DNA of 64,000 nucleotides from Acidimicrobiia bacterium (GTDB taxonomy: Bacteria; Acidobacteriota; Terriglobia; Bryobacterales; Bryobacteraceae). This document shows, one piece after another, positions 34,152 through 43,626 of the stretch. A program made the position numbers and the translations under genes. Where the stretch lies: assembly GCA_016871315.1 (NCBI GenBank), contig VFZE01000001.1, forward strand, positions 186,001 through 250,000, in the 5' to 3' direction. The notes under the pieces are model-generated. The model searched no databases, was not told the origin of the DNA, and worked only from the letters and a program-made list of their open reading frames with translations. The first letter of the stretch is position 1. Every line of letters starts with the position of its first letter.

Positions 34152-35336
34152 GCGGCAGCGTTCCTGCCTCGCCATTGCTTCGAAGGCTTCCAGGGCGGCG
34201 ATCATCGCGATTACCCAGCAGGCCATTCCCGTCCTCTGCATCGGATAATCGAGCAGCGAGTGGAGCAGAACGAACAGCACGCCGATTCCCCAAACACTGC
34301 GCAGAGCCGGGCGGATCAGCCAAAGGGCCATGACGGCGAGAGCGGCGGCCATGGGGACGCCGCCTTCCATCGCCCATTGCAGCCAGTCATTGTGGGCGAA
34401 GTTAACGGTCTTGCCGACATCGAAGCGGGCGAAGGCCGGATAGACAAGCTCGAAGCTCCCCATGCCATACCCGGCCCAGGGCCGCTGAGCAATCATGTCG
34501 ATGGTGGAGAGGTAGATCTCCCGGCGGAAGCCGATGGGGTCATCAAACTGTAGCCGGTGCCACAGATGCTGCCATCCAGCCAGCGATGCCCAGATCGCCG
34601 CGCCGGCGGCCAACTGCGCACCGCCCCAAATCAGCTTAAGTGGGGAAATCATGCCGCGCCTGCTTGCCACCGTAAGCACCATGACGACCTCCATTGTCAC
34701 TAGCGCGGCGCCGGCGCGTGAAGCCGTGGCGATGACGCTGGCCACCATCAACGCCGCCGCCGACCAGAAGAGCCATCCGTTGCGGCGGCTTGCCAGAGCG
34801 TACCAAAGGGTGACAGGCAAGGCCAGCTCAATGAAACTGGCATAGGTGTTGCGATTTTGGAATGGCCCGGCGGTGTCTTCGGTGAGCGCGGATATCAGGC
34901 CCAAAAGATGGTAACCGCCCATGTAAGGCTGAAGTAGAACGTAGACGGAGGACAGAGCCGCGCTGGCGGAAAGGAGGCCAAGCAGTATCTGGCAATGGCG
35001 GGAACTAGTCAGCCATTGCCGGAGCAGGAAGGCGAGCGCGAGCATGCTCAGCCAGAAGATGACGGATACGAGGGTTTCGTAACGAGAGGCGGTGTAGCCG
35101 GCCGCGAGCTGCTGGATGCCTGCCAGCACGGGTGCGGATAGCAGGGCAACCGCGGGGCCGGCATGCAGCCTGCGGCCGGTGACCGCCGCGAAGCTCATCC
35201 AGGCAATCGCGGCGAAGAAGATTCCGGCATGAAAAAGCCCCGCCGGCCACTGCCCACGCACGGCAATGGTGAGAGTGGAGAAAAGCACCAGGAGCAGCAG
35301 CAGCCAGGTCCAAAGAGGGGATGCCGTATCTCTCAT
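34071..35336 (-). CDS. O-antigen ligase/polymerase-like membrane protein (PF04932 type)
   Basis: Polytopic protein of 421 residues with about 11 helices, of the Wzy/WaaL class that joins or polymerises undecaprenyl-linked glycans on the periplasmic face. A large periplasmic loop follows about residue 230 with the family-like segment DMIAQRPWAGYGMGSFELVYP and the conserved His in NFAHNDWLQWAMEGG. It is the second such protein in the locus (see 37991), so one may polymerise and the other transfer the chain to another acceptor. The C-terminal ~25 residues after EAMARQERC lie antisense to ugd. It is the last gene of the minus-strand run; 7 bases separate it from the WecA-like gene. Confidence 0.82.
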   Translation of the reverse strand: MRDTASPLWTWLLLLLVLFSTLTIAVRGQWPAGLFHAGIFFAAIAWMSFAAVTGRRLHAGPAVALLSAPVLAGIQQLAAGYTASRYETLVSVIFWLSMLALAFLLRQWLTSSRHCQILLGLLSASAALSSVYVLLQPYMGGYHLLGLISALTEDTAGPFQNRNTYASFIELALPVTLWYALASRRNGWLFWSAAALMVASVIATASRAGAALVTMEVVMVLTVASRRGMISPLKLIWGGAQLAAGAAIWASLAGWQHLWHRLQFDDPIGFRREIYLSTIDMIAQRPWAGYGMGSFELVYPAFARFDVGKTVNFAHNDWLQWAMEGGVPMAAALAVMALWLIRPALRSVWGIGVLFVLLHSLLDYPMQRTGMACWVIAMIAALEAFEAMARQERCRSAGNADQAEPGLGHRRGIQKVAAVHQ

Positions 35337-35343
35337 GAGAGAA

Positions 35344-36888
35344 TCAATCCCGGCTGAGGGTGCCCAGTTCCTGCTCGCGGGACGCGGGCTGGAAGGCCTC
35401 GATGCCTTTCATCAGTCCGAGAAGGGAGGCGAGATCGGTCTGCCTGGAGTCGACCGCCGGCTCCGTTTCCGGCCGCCATTGGTCAAGCCGGGCGGCGAGA
35501 TTCTCTCTCAGCAGGCCCACAAGCGGCATGAGCACTCCCGGCTGGACGGGTGAGTCAAACCTGCGGAACAGGTGGACATAGTCGCCGCGCGGCAGGGGAA
35601 CGTGGATCTGCCAGCAATCCTCGGCCGTGAGGCGGCCGCTGAAGCGGGAGTAATCGCCGCCGTTCAATCGGGCGCGGGTTCCGGAGAAGCCGAAGTCCGC
35701 CGACAGCGCCAACAGGATTCTCCAGCACTCATCATTGCTTCTGCATTGGCTCAGCTCGCGCTCACGGGTGAGCAGGGCGATCTGGCCATGGATGATGCGG
35801 CGCAGCGCGCCGCCAAAGACGGCGCGCCCCGCCACCCCGAATTCGATATAGCCGAGGTGCTGGAGACCGAGCCAGGTCACCACGCAGAACAGGACAACAA
35901 TGGCGCCGCCGAAGTTGTGTTCCGTCATCGACTGCAGCAGGCTCAGCGCGGCATACACCCCGCATGCCAGATAGAGCAGCAGCACGACGCGGCGTTGCGT
36001 GAGCCCCTTATCGAGGAGCTTGTGGTGGATATGAGAGCGGTCTGCTCCGAAGATGGGAGCGCCGCGCAACCAACGGCGAATGATCGCCAGTCCCGTGTCG
36101 AGCAGCGGGATCGCCATCGCCATCAGCGGCGCGGTCATGCCGAGCAGGGTTGCCGACTTCTGGCTCCAGATGACGCCGTAGCAGCCAAGCAGGAATCCGA
36201 TCGGCAGGCTGCCGGAATCTCCCAGGAAGACGGAGGCAGGGTTGAAGTTGTACCGCAGAAAGCCCAGCAGGCATCCGGCCAGAGGCAATGTGGCGAGGGC
36301 CAGCGTATCGTTGCCATGCAATATCGCCGCCACAAACGTGGTCAGAGTGGCAAATAGCCCCATCCCGGAAGCCAGACCGTCGAGACCGTCGATCAAGTTG
36401 AAAGCGTTGGTGCAGCCTACCAACCAGGCGATCGTGAGCAGAGTAGACCAGCCAGCAGGAACGGTGTGTCCGGCCAGTGTCCCGATTTCCACGCCAGCCC
36501 AGATCGCCACCGAGGCTCCGGCAATCTGACCGGCCAGCTTTTGCCAGGGCCTCAGCCCGAATATGTCATCCAAGAGTCCGGTAGCAAAGATGAGCGCCGC
36601 CGCCGGGAGCAGCTTTCCGATGAAAGGCAGCTCCTGAGCAACGGTCGAGTCGGCGCGCCAGGGCAACAGCAACAGGACTCCATAGGCGGCCACATAGGAG
36701 AAGGTGATCGAAATCCCGCCCACACGCGGAACCGCGTGCGTGTGGATCTTGCGTTCTCCGTCGGGACGATCGATTATTCCCATGCGAAGGAATAGATCCC
36801 TGATAAGTGGTGTAAGGAGGTAAGAAAGCAGAAAGCTGATGGCTGTGATCGCCATCAAGGAATGATTGCGGATCATATCGACACCCAT
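35344..36888 (-). CDS. WecA/MraY-family polyprenyl-phosphate sugar-1-phosphate transferase with C-terminal extension
   Basis: Starts the lipid-linked repeat by moving HexNAc-1-P (or a similar sugar) from UDP to undecaprenyl phosphate in the inner membrane. Helices span 1-345 with cytoplasmic catalytic motifs: ERKIHTHAVPRVGGIS (45-60), LLDDIFGLRPWQK (105-117, the metal DD), NAFNLIDGLDGLA (161-173), FLGDSGS (221-227) and the HIHHKLL loop (287-293). A soluble cytoplasmic tail of about 165 residues (350-514) is extra to WecA; it has beta/alpha character and no motif I recognise. The start ATG at 36888 overlaps the GT4 gene by 16 bases. Confidence 0.87.
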   Translation of the reverse strand: MGVDMIRNHSLMAITAISFLLSYLLTPLIRDLFLRMGIIDRPDGERKIHTHAVPRVGGISITFSYVAAYGVLLLLPWRADSTVAQELPFIGKLLPAAALIFATGLLDDIFGLRPWQKLAGQIAGASVAIWAGVEIGTLAGHTVPAGWSTLLTIAWLVGCTNAFNLIDGLDGLASGMGLFATLTTFVAAILHGNDTLALATLPLAGCLLGFLRYNFNPASVFLGDSGSLPIGFLLGCYGVIWSQKSATLLGMTAPLMAMAIPLLDTGLAIIRRWLRGAPIFGADRSHIHHKLLDKGLTQRRVVLLLYLACGVYAALSLLQSMTEHNFGGAIVVLFCVVTWLGLQHLGYIEFGVAGRAVFGGALRRIIHGQIALLTRERELSQCRSNDECWRILLALSADFGFSGTRARLNGGDYSRFSGRLTAEDCWQIHVPLPRGDYVHLFRRFDSPVQPGVLMPLVGLLRENLAARLDQWRPETEPAVDSRQTDLASLLGLMKGIEAFQPASREQELGTLSRD

Positions 36889-37994
36889 TGTTGGTTGGGC
36901 TTGCTCAGTGTACTGTCGCGGGTAACGGCTTCGTAGAGATTGAGAATCTGGCGCCCCATTTTTTCGCGGTCAAAGATTTGCGCGGCGCGGCGGCGGCCGT
37001 TTTCCCCGAATTGGCGGCACGTCGTCCGGTCATTGACCAGCATCGAGAGCGCTTCCCGCATCGCGGCCGGCTCCGCCGGAGGCACAACCAACCCGGTTTC
37101 CCCATGCACGTTCACCGACCTCATACCGGTCGGCAGGTCCGTGCTTACCACTGCCAGCCCGGCGGCCATTGCCTCCACCATCACCAGGCCGAAAGCCTCG
37201 CTGGTAGCGCAGGAGGGAAGGCAGAAGAGGTCGGCCTGGGCATACCAGTCGAGCAACTGCGCAAAGCTGGCGCGGCCGGCCAGCCTCACCTGGCGGGACA
37301 GGCCGAAGTGGAGAATTTGTTGTTCCATGGCTTCCCGCAGGTCTCCGTCTCCCACAATTACCAATCGTGCCGGAACGCCCTGCATGGCTTCGATCAGGTG
37401 ATGGAACCCTTTGTAATAGCTGAGCCGGCCTACTGCCAGAATGAGCGGCTCGGGCTGCGGCCGGCGCTCCATGGCGAGAAATGGTTTAAGGTCGATGCCG
37501 AATGGGATGACGACGCATTTGGAACGGAAGGGCGCAAGCACCGTGGAGTGATCGAGTAATTCACGGCTGCCCACGACGATGGCTTCGGCCTTCCGTAAAG
37601 CGGCGTCGAGCAGCGGGCGGTAAAGTCTGCGCAGCCTCTTTTGGCGGACGATGTCGCTGTGGTAGTGGAGGATCAGCCGCCCACGGAAGCCCGAGGCAAG
37701 GTAGGCCGTTGTTGCCAACGGATTGGGTTCATGGAGGTGCACGAGGTCAGCATCCGAGCGCCGAAGGGCGGACATGATGCCGGGCGTAATGGGCTGCGAG
37801 AACCAAGTGCCCCAGCTTGCCAGCCGGGTTACCGGAACACCATCCCTGGTTTCGTTCACGGTGGTATTGGCTTCATTGGCTACTACCACCTGTAAGTCAA
37901 TCGAGTCCTGCGTGGTTTCGCAGATGTCCTTAAGAACGGTTTCCATTCCTCCCCAGCGGGGTGGATAAAACTTCCCTATTTGCAGTACTTTCAT
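36873..37994 (-). CDS. GT4-family glycosyltransferase
   Basis: Retaining GT-B glycosyltransferase of 373 residues, cytosolic face. N-terminal acceptor domain starts KVLQIGKFYPPRWGGMETVL with the glycine loop. The C-terminal nucleotide-sugar domain has LILAVGRLSYYKGFHHLIEA and the EX7E motif in EAFGLVMVEAMAAG. The start is ATG 37994: it begins the Rossmann strand directly, and its ATGA overlaps the stop of the Wzy-like gene. It presumably adds one sugar of the repeat unit. Confidence 0.9.
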   Translation of the reverse strand: MKVLQIGKFYPPRWGGMETVLKDICETTQDSIDLQVVVANEANTTVNETRDGVPVTRLASWGTWFSQPITPGIMSALRRSDADLVHLHEPNPLATTAYLASGFRGRLILHYHSDIVRQKRLRRLYRPLLDAALRKAEAIVVGSRELLDHSTVLAPFRSKCVVIPFGIDLKPFLAMERRPQPEPLILAVGRLSYYKGFHHLIEAMQGVPARLVIVGDGDLREAMEQQILHFGLSRQVRLAGRASFAQLLDWYAQADLFCLPSCATSEAFGLVMVEAMAAGLAVVSTDLPTGMRSVNVHGETGLVVPPAEPAAMREALSMLVNDRTTCRQFGENGRRRAAQIFDREKMGRQILNLYEAVTRDSTLSKPNQQWVSI

Positions 37995-39532
37995 CCCCGT
38001 TGCTGCTTCCAGAAGGTGCGGCGCCAGGCAAGTTCCCCGGCAAAACAGATACCGCAGCAGGTGTAAAAGAAACCCATCACTCTCCATCCATAAGGAATCT
38101 CGCTGAACATGGAGGCGGCCGCCAAACCCCACAGGGCGCCTCGCAACCCCCATGCCAGCGCCCGCAACTCGGCCCATGCCGGTGAGGAGGCGATCAGGAG
38201 GAAACGTTTGTTCAACTGGAGGAAAAGAACAATCCACAGAGTCAGGCCGACAGGGCCGGCGTCATACCAGACCGTCATGGGGAAGTTGTAGAGGCTATGC
38301 GTTATGCCTCCGGTAATCCTGGATAGATGTTCTTCTGCGACGAAACGGTAACTGAAAAAGCCGTGACCGGTCAGCCAGTATTGGTCCATGTCGAAAACCG
38401 GAGAATGGAGCACAACGGTAAGGCGAGTCATGGCGGAGTGTTCCAGATTCGCCTGCCAGTCCGTCATGGCATCGAAGCGCTGCGCCACGGTCGACCAGAC
38501 CTGAGGGGCGACGAACATGATAATGATGCCGGTGACGAGTGCGGCGACGATGAGCACCAGGATGTGCGAAACCCGGAAACGCTGAATCCTCGCCGTGGAT
38601 ACGGCGCCGGCGATCAAGGGGGCACGCGAGGCGCTCAGCAGCATGCAGAGGAAGGAAGAGAGCAGGCTGATCAGGCAAAACGTCCTTCCCTTTTGCCGGC
38701 TGTTTGACCACAGACTTAGCGCGATCCCGCTGGCGACCATGGCAAATACCCCGAAATTGACCGGGTCCTCCGACGCCCCGAATTTTGCCGGGTTGAGGGT
38801 GCCGAAAAACGCCGAAGCGCGCGGGAACCTCGCCGTGCCGGTGAAGCTGCTGGTGCGGATGGACTCGATCGTTTCATAGGTGGCAAAGACGGCCGAGGCG
38901 CCAATGGCAATGAGCAACAGCTTTCTGAGGCTGGATAGCAATGGAGGCACCTGGGCGGCAGGCACGATTCGCGGGATGATCAGGATCAGCGCGGCGTATT
39001 GAGCCCATTTCAGGTAGTACAGAAGACTCACCATGGTCTGATTGGGAGCCAGGCGGAAGACGTTGGCCAGTATGGCGAGAGGATAAACCAGACCCAACCA
39101 AACCAATGCCGAAGGGAACATCTCCGCCCGCGGCTGTCTTCTTCTGAGCCAGGCAACCCCCCACGCCAGCACAAGAGCCACGATCAGAGGGTCATCGACG
39201 GAAAGAAACAGGCCCTTGGTGGAGAATTGCCTGGCATCCACCATGTCCTGCTGCAGCCGGATTACGGGAAACACGGGCGCGGTAATCACCAGCAACTGAA
39301 CGAGACGAACCGGACTGGCCAGTCCCGCCGCCAACGCTGGAACCAGAGCCGTCCACAGCAGGAGTGGAGAGGAGAACCAGTAGGCGCTCCAGCCAATCAC
39401 ACACACCAAAACAGCGGGCAAGACCGAGAGCGGATTGATCCGCTTGGACCGCCTGATAGCAAGCGAGTGGCTGCCCAGCCAGCCGGAATTCTCGTTCACA
39501 GTAGAAGGCCACGGATGGATCGTAGTGGACAT
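37991..39532 (-). CDS. Wzy-like polysaccharide polymerase (O-antigen ligase superfamily)
   Basis: Polytopic membrane protein of 513 residues, 10-12 helices, with an N-terminal soluble tail of about 30 residues (Pro/Ser-rich, then Arg/Lys). Its long periplasmic loop contains RFDAMTDWQANLEHSAM, then MTRLTVVLHSPVFDMDQYW, followed by the ligase-typical TGHGFFSYRFVAEEH and GGITHSLYNFPMTVWYDAG. It should polymerise the flipped repeat. The start is ATG 39532, four bases after the Wzx stop; a TTG/ATG further upstream would overlap Wzx by 60 bases. Confidence 0.83.
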   Translation of the reverse strand: MSTTIHPWPSTVNENSGWLGSHSLAIRRSKRINPLSVLPAVLVCVIGWSAYWFSSPLLLWTALVPALAAGLASPVRLVQLLVITAPVFPVIRLQQDMVDARQFSTKGLFLSVDDPLIVALVLAWGVAWLRRRQPRAEMFPSALVWLGLVYPLAILANVFRLAPNQTMVSLLYYLKWAQYAALILIIPRIVPAAQVPPLLSSLRKLLLIAIGASAVFATYETIESIRTSSFTGTARFPRASAFFGTLNPAKFGASEDPVNFGVFAMVASGIALSLWSNSRQKGRTFCLISLLSSFLCMLLSASRAPLIAGAVSTARIQRFRVSHILVLIVAALVTGIIIMFVAPQVWSTVAQRFDAMTDWQANLEHSAMTRLTVVLHSPVFDMDQYWLTGHGFFSYRFVAEEHLSRITGGITHSLYNFPMTVWYDAGPVGLTLWIVLFLQLNKRFLLIASSPAWAELRALAWGLRGALWGLAAASMFSEIPYGWRVMGFFYTCCGICFAGELAWRRTFWKQQRG

Positions 39533-39536
39533 AGCG

Positions 39537-40979
39537 TTACTCGGTAGGCTCCGGCTTGGTTTGACTGGGCCAATAACGGGAGCGAAGCCCGTAGGCAAGA
39601 ATCAGCAGCGCCGCGGCGAGCATCGCATTCACCAGCCCGGTCCTCAGCAGCGTCCCTTCTATCAGCGACGACACCCAAGACAATGCCCCCGCCATAGCGA
39701 TGGCGATGGATCCCGCTGCTGTCGTCAGCGGACTCCACGCGGCAACATGACCGCCGCGGCGGAACAGTTCGAGAGAAACCAGGTAGCTGGAGGCCATCGC
39801 CAGCGGCAATCCCTTTACACCCCACGCGGCCGCTAGCAGCGGGGACAGGAGCGAGTTCAGCCCTGCGGCGACAACAGCCATCCGCAAACACAGGCTCGGC
39901 TCGCGGAACAGCAACAAATCGACTTGGCCGAAGCTGAAAAGCAAGAACCCGAACGCCGCCAGACAGAACAACGTGGCCAGCCAAGGGTCCTCCGCGTATC
40001 CGGGGCCCAGAAGCAGGCCGACCAGCCACTCGCCGTTGCCGGCCAGGAATGCCGCCACTCCGATTCCTGCCAGGAAGGCAACTTTCATCCAACGCGTCAG
40101 TCTACGGCGCGCGGATTGTTCGCTTTGTCCCGCCTCGCGGCTCAGGTCAGGGGTCAGAATGTCGATCAAGGCGGACACCAGCAGGACCGCCATCGAATAC
40201 AGCCGCCGAATCATGTAGTAGACAGCAAGGACGGCTGGACTGAACAGACCGGCCACGATCACCTGGTCCAATTGCGTGGCCGCATGCCGGATCAGTCCGG
40301 CGAAATAGAAATTCCGGGACTGCCACCAAAAGGCGGAAGGGTTGAGCAAGGCCGCTCCGGGAGTAAGGCTCACCCGGAGCAGAGGTGCGAAACTGATCAC
40401 CAGGGCCAAGGCGGCCAGAATCGCCGAGCAGGCAAGAAACTTTTCCAGATTCCAGCCAAGCGAGAATGCAGCAAGCGCCGGGATCAGCTTCTGCAACAGG
40501 CTTGTCTGTATCGTCTGCAGGGCCAGTTGGCCGAATTGCTGGCGCGCCTGCACCACCAGCATGGTGGAGTTTGTGAGTACTTGAAACAGCGCCCAGCAGA
40601 TGCCAAGCCGGAGTGAGGTGGCGTAAACGGGGTTATCCAGAACATGTGACGCCAGCACCGGAACGGCAGCAATCGCCGCCACCGTGAACACCAGTCCCGA
40701 CAAGAGCGAGTAGGCAAGAAAACTGAGGACAAGAGAAGCGGCGTGTGCATCCCCTTGGGCAGGCAGCTTCGGAAGATCCTTAATCAGGATCGTGCCGAGA
40801 CCTAAACCCTTCAACGCGTCCATCAGAACGAGTAGAATGCCGGAAAGCGCAAGGACCGCCACTTCCTGTTTGGTGAAATGCCTGGCGGTGATTACCAGAT
40901 ATCCAAGATTGGCGCCCAGCGAGATCCCCCGCCCACCGAGCGTAAGGCCAAGGTTCCTGAGAAAGGGATGTGTGATCAA
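39537..40979 (-). CDS. Wzx-like polysaccharide flippase (MOP superfamily)
   Basis: Flips undecaprenyl-PP-linked repeat units across the inner membrane. 480 residues with about 13-14 predicted helices and the N-terminal NLGLTLGGRGISLGANLGYL typical of the Wzx/PST group, plus SRNFYFAGLIRHAATQLDQVIVAG in two blocks (the D/Q pair in the middle helix is conserved). The start is TTG at 40979, overlapping the GT4 stop as TTGA. No ATG lies before the first helix. Confidence 0.85.
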   Translation of the reverse strand: MITHPFLRNLGLTLGGRGISLGANLGYLVITARHFTKQEVAVLALSGILLVLMDALKGLGLGTILIKDLPKLPAQGDAHAASLVLSFLAYSLLSGLVFTVAAIAAVPVLASHVLDNPVYATSLRLGICWALFQVLTNSTMLVVQARQQFGQLALQTIQTSLLQKLIPALAAFSLGWNLEKFLACSAILAALALVISFAPLLRVSLTPGAALLNPSAFWWQSRNFYFAGLIRHAATQLDQVIVAGLFSPAVLAVYYMIRRLYSMAVLLVSALIDILTPDLSREAGQSEQSARRRLTRWMKVAFLAGIGVAAFLAGNGEWLVGLLLGPGYAEDPWLATLFCLAAFGFLLFSFGQVDLLLFREPSLCLRMAVVAAGLNSLLSPLLAAAWGVKGLPLAMASSYLVSLELFRRGGHVAAWSPLTTAAGSIAIAMAGALSWVSSLIEGTLLRTGLVNAMLAAALLILAYGLRSRYWPSQTKPEPTE

Positions 40980-42160
40980 GCGAATCGCCTTTGCGGTCCT
41001 CCCTGAGCCAGTAGGCGCTCGTAGATAGATATGGCGCGCTCGGCGCTGGCGCGCCAGGAAAATCTTCCGGCAAACCGCCGCGCTCCCTGCGACAGGTGAT
41101 GGCGCAGATCGCGATCGTTCAGCAAGCGGAGCGCCAGGGTTCGGAATTCCTGCTTGTCTCCGTAGTCCACCAGGAATCCGTTCTCACCGTTTTGGACCTG
41201 CAGGGGAAACCCGCCAACACGGCTGGCCATCACCGGCAGTCCGCTCGACATCGCCTCCAGTACGGCATTGGAATAGTTTTCGTAGCCGGAGAAAAGACAA
41301 AACAGATCGGAAATCCCGAGCGACGCGGCCACCTGATCGCGCTTCTGCTGTCCGACAAAAATGACTTGATCCCTTATCCCCATATGTCCAGCCGTCTGCT
41401 CCAGACGTTTGCGATGGGCCCCATCGCCGACAATGAGCACACGGAGGCGGCTGTCTTCCCGCGCCAACGGTTGGATGGCTTCCAAAAGAAACCGGTGCCC
41501 TTTGCCTTCAATCAGGCGGCCTACGGTGCTGATCAGAAAATCTTCATCGCGAATTCCCAGATCGGCCCTGCGGCGGCGCCGCAAGGCGGGATCCATGGGT
41601 TGAAAGAGCCGGTCGTGAACCCCAGGCGGAACCTCCTCAATCGGGAATCCGAAACGGTCTTCGAAGATCCGCACCGTGTCCCCATGGGAGAACATAGCCG
41701 TTCGGCTCAGCCGATGGAACATGTGCAGCCTTTGGGAATGAAACCAGGCGGGCGGACCAGGAAACCGCATGGTGACGGGGACTCCGTGACGGGCAATCTG
41801 CAACGCCAGGCCGGGGATCGAGAGCGTCTGCACGAGGTCAATAGACCGCTTTTCCATGGTGGAGCGGATCATCTGGCGAACACGCCAGGCGAAGAGGCGC
41901 AGGTCGGTCTCGGCGAACAGACCGGGGATGAGTTTGATCTTTCCGGCCAGCTGATACATGTAGCGGCGCAAGTAGGGGGTTTGGAAGCAAACAACTTCGA
42001 CGTCATTGGGAAGCGAAGGAGGCGGGGCGCCGAGAGGCCTAGCCGTGAGAAACGTCACCCGGTGCCCCATCTGCTGGAGCTCGCGGGCCAGATTATAGTC
42101 GTAATTTTCGCCTCCGCCCCAGGCGGTGCCCATCATGCGGTTCACGAAAAGAAGGTTCAT
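40976..42160 (-). CDS. GT4-family glycosyltransferase
   Basis: GT-B glycosyltransferase of 394 residues. The N-terminal half starts MNLLFVNRMMGTAWGGGENY with the glycine loop. A Pro/Arg-rich region (MRFPGPPAWFHSQRL) sits between the domains. The C-terminal donor domain has ISTVGRLIEGKGHRFLLEA, RVLIVGDGAHRKRLE and the catalytic E-x7-E in GYENYSNAVLEAMSSG. It is translationally coupled both ways: ATGA with DUF362 upstream and TTGA with Wzx downstream. Confidence 0.9.
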   Translation of the reverse strand: MNLLFVNRMMGTAWGGGENYDYNLARELQQMGHRVTFLTARPLGAPPPSLPNDVEVVCFQTPYLRRYMYQLAGKIKLIPGLFAETDLRLFAWRVRQMIRSTMEKRSIDLVQTLSIPGLALQIARHGVPVTMRFPGPPAWFHSQRLHMFHRLSRTAMFSHGDTVRIFEDRFGFPIEEVPPGVHDRLFQPMDPALRRRRRADLGIRDEDFLISTVGRLIEGKGHRFLLEAIQPLAREDSRLRVLIVGDGAHRKRLEQTAGHMGIRDQVIFVGQQKRDQVAASLGISDLFCLFSGYENYSNAVLEAMSSGLPVMASRVGGFPLQVQNGENGFLVDYGDKQEFRTLALRLLNDRDLRHHLSQGARRFAGRFSWRASAERAISIYERLLAQGGPQRRFA

Positions 42161-43626
42161 AACTCGATCCGGCCCCTCCATCCTTTGTGAGCTTGGAATC
42201 CGGCATTCACGCCATTTTCGTTGACGCGCAATCCAGTCCATTGTTTGAGATTGGAAATCGTCTGCAACATGTCGGCCCAGAAGCCGCAGATGGGATAGGC
42301 GTGCGCGGCATCCAGGGCATGGCGCAGCGTGGGGATTGCCTCGGCGCGGAAGCCCATGATCCTTGCCATTGCTAGGTCAACGGCGACGGGATTGGCGCCA
42401 GCCAGCAAGAGTCCGGCTGGCCTAGGCGTAGGCGCCAAAGGGCCATCGCGATCACCGGCGATCACGCCGTCGATAATCGAGAACACCGTCCGCTGCGGGC
42501 TCGCCAGAAGAACTCCCTGCCGGTCTGCATAGCGGACGATCCGGTTCAGATCCACCGTTGTCCGGCTGATGGTGTCGTTGCCCCACCAGCTGCCTTCCCA
42601 CTGGGAGTTGCCGGGTTCCCGCATGTGGACTGCATGCAGGACACGATGGGCCAGGGCAAGGCCCTTCTTCACCAGGACACCGCCCTCGGATTCCTTCCGG
42701 TCCAGGAGGCGCGAGTCGAATCGCTTCACCCGGCTGGCCAGCATGTATTCATCGCCGCCTTCCTGCAGCGAACCCTGCAGGTGATGCGGCAGGCAATCCT
42801 TGTGACCGTTGATGCCGATGAAGTTTTTCAGCGCGCCCGTGATGCCCGCCTTATGATGTGTTTTCATCTTCGGCAGATTTAACACGACGTCGGCCGACAG
42901 CAGCGTGTTGGCAATCACGTACTCATGCCTGCCGCCGCCGTGATGACGCTGCATCCTGGCAGGGTCGTAACAGGTGACGCGGTATCGGTCCGGCTCGGTA
43001 TACCTGCCTGCATGCAGGCTGACCTCGCCAAGATCGACTGTCGTGTAGCCGAGTGGATCGCCCGGGTTTTGCTCCTGCAGAAGTACGTTTCCGTAAATGG
43101 AACTCCGGTCCACGACCGTTCTCACCAGCCGAAGGTCCCTCACCTGAACCCGCTGGCCGACGCTGGCGTAGTAGTCCAGCATCTTGTCCAAGCCCGACAG
43201 TTTCAGGACCTCGGAAAAATCGCAGCTTTGCAGGGGGGCGTCGGCGATCACCACCTCGCCGCCGGGCCCGGCCGCCAGCAGCGCGTAATCGCACACCGCC
43301 CGGATCAGAGAACCATTGGTTACCAACGACAGCGGATCGAAACCGTAAGGATGGTAATGACGAACCAGATTGGGTTTGATCAGAACGCGCGCGCCCGGCT
43401 GGATGATGGCGCCGAGCGGATTCCAGACCGGCTGCCCAAAGTGCTCCGCATCCATACCAAGCATCCGGAACAGCTCACGGACAGCCTCATAGACAGGATT
43501 GCAGTCGCCCGCGATGCCTGCCTGGCGATACTCCGGGTAGCAGGATCCCGGATGAAACGGAGCATCAGGGTAAATGGCGTGCCCCAGATCGTACACGCCC
43601 ACCCGTTGCGGCATAAGGTGGCTCAT
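42157..43626 (-). CDS. DUF362-domain protein in the polysaccharide operon
   Basis: Cytosolic 489-residue protein. The DUF362 core (about 60-430) has VLIKPNLVRHYHPYGFDP near the start, EVVIADAPLQSCDFSEVLKL, DVVLNLPKMKTHHKAGITGALKN in two blocks (lysine-rich substrate loop of the family) and GLLLAGANPVAVDLAMARIMG. There is no 4Fe-4S Cys cluster at the C-terminus, so it is the non-ferredoxin type. DUF362 enzymes are uncharacterised. Placement between a GT4 and the CapK-like gene, with ATGA overlaps on both sides, ties it to polysaccharide modification. Its chemistry cannot be inferred. Confidence 0.85.
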   Translation of the reverse strand: MSHLMPQRVGVYDLGHAIYPDAPFHPGSCYPEYRQAGIAGDCNPVYEAVRELFRMLGMDAEHFGQPVWNPLGAIIQPGARVLIKPNLVRHYHPYGFDPLSLVTNGSLIRAVCDYALLAAGPGGEVVIADAPLQSCDFSEVLKLSGLDKMLDYYASVGQRVQVRDLRLVRTVVDRSSIYGNVLLQEQNPGDPLGYTTVDLGEVSLHAGRYTEPDRYRVTCYDPARMQRHHGGGRHEYVIANTLLSADVVLNLPKMKTHHKAGITGALKNFIGINGHKDCLPHHLQGSLQEGGDEYMLASRVKRFDSRLLDRKESEGGVLVKKGLALAHRVLHAVHMREPGNSQWEGSWWGNDTISRTTVDLNRIVRYADRQGVLLASPQRTVFSIIDGVIAGDRDGPLAPTPRPAGLLLAGANPVAVDLAMARIMGFRAEAIPTLRHALDAAHAYPICGFWADMLQTISNLKQWTGLRVNENGVNAGFQAHKGWRGRIEL

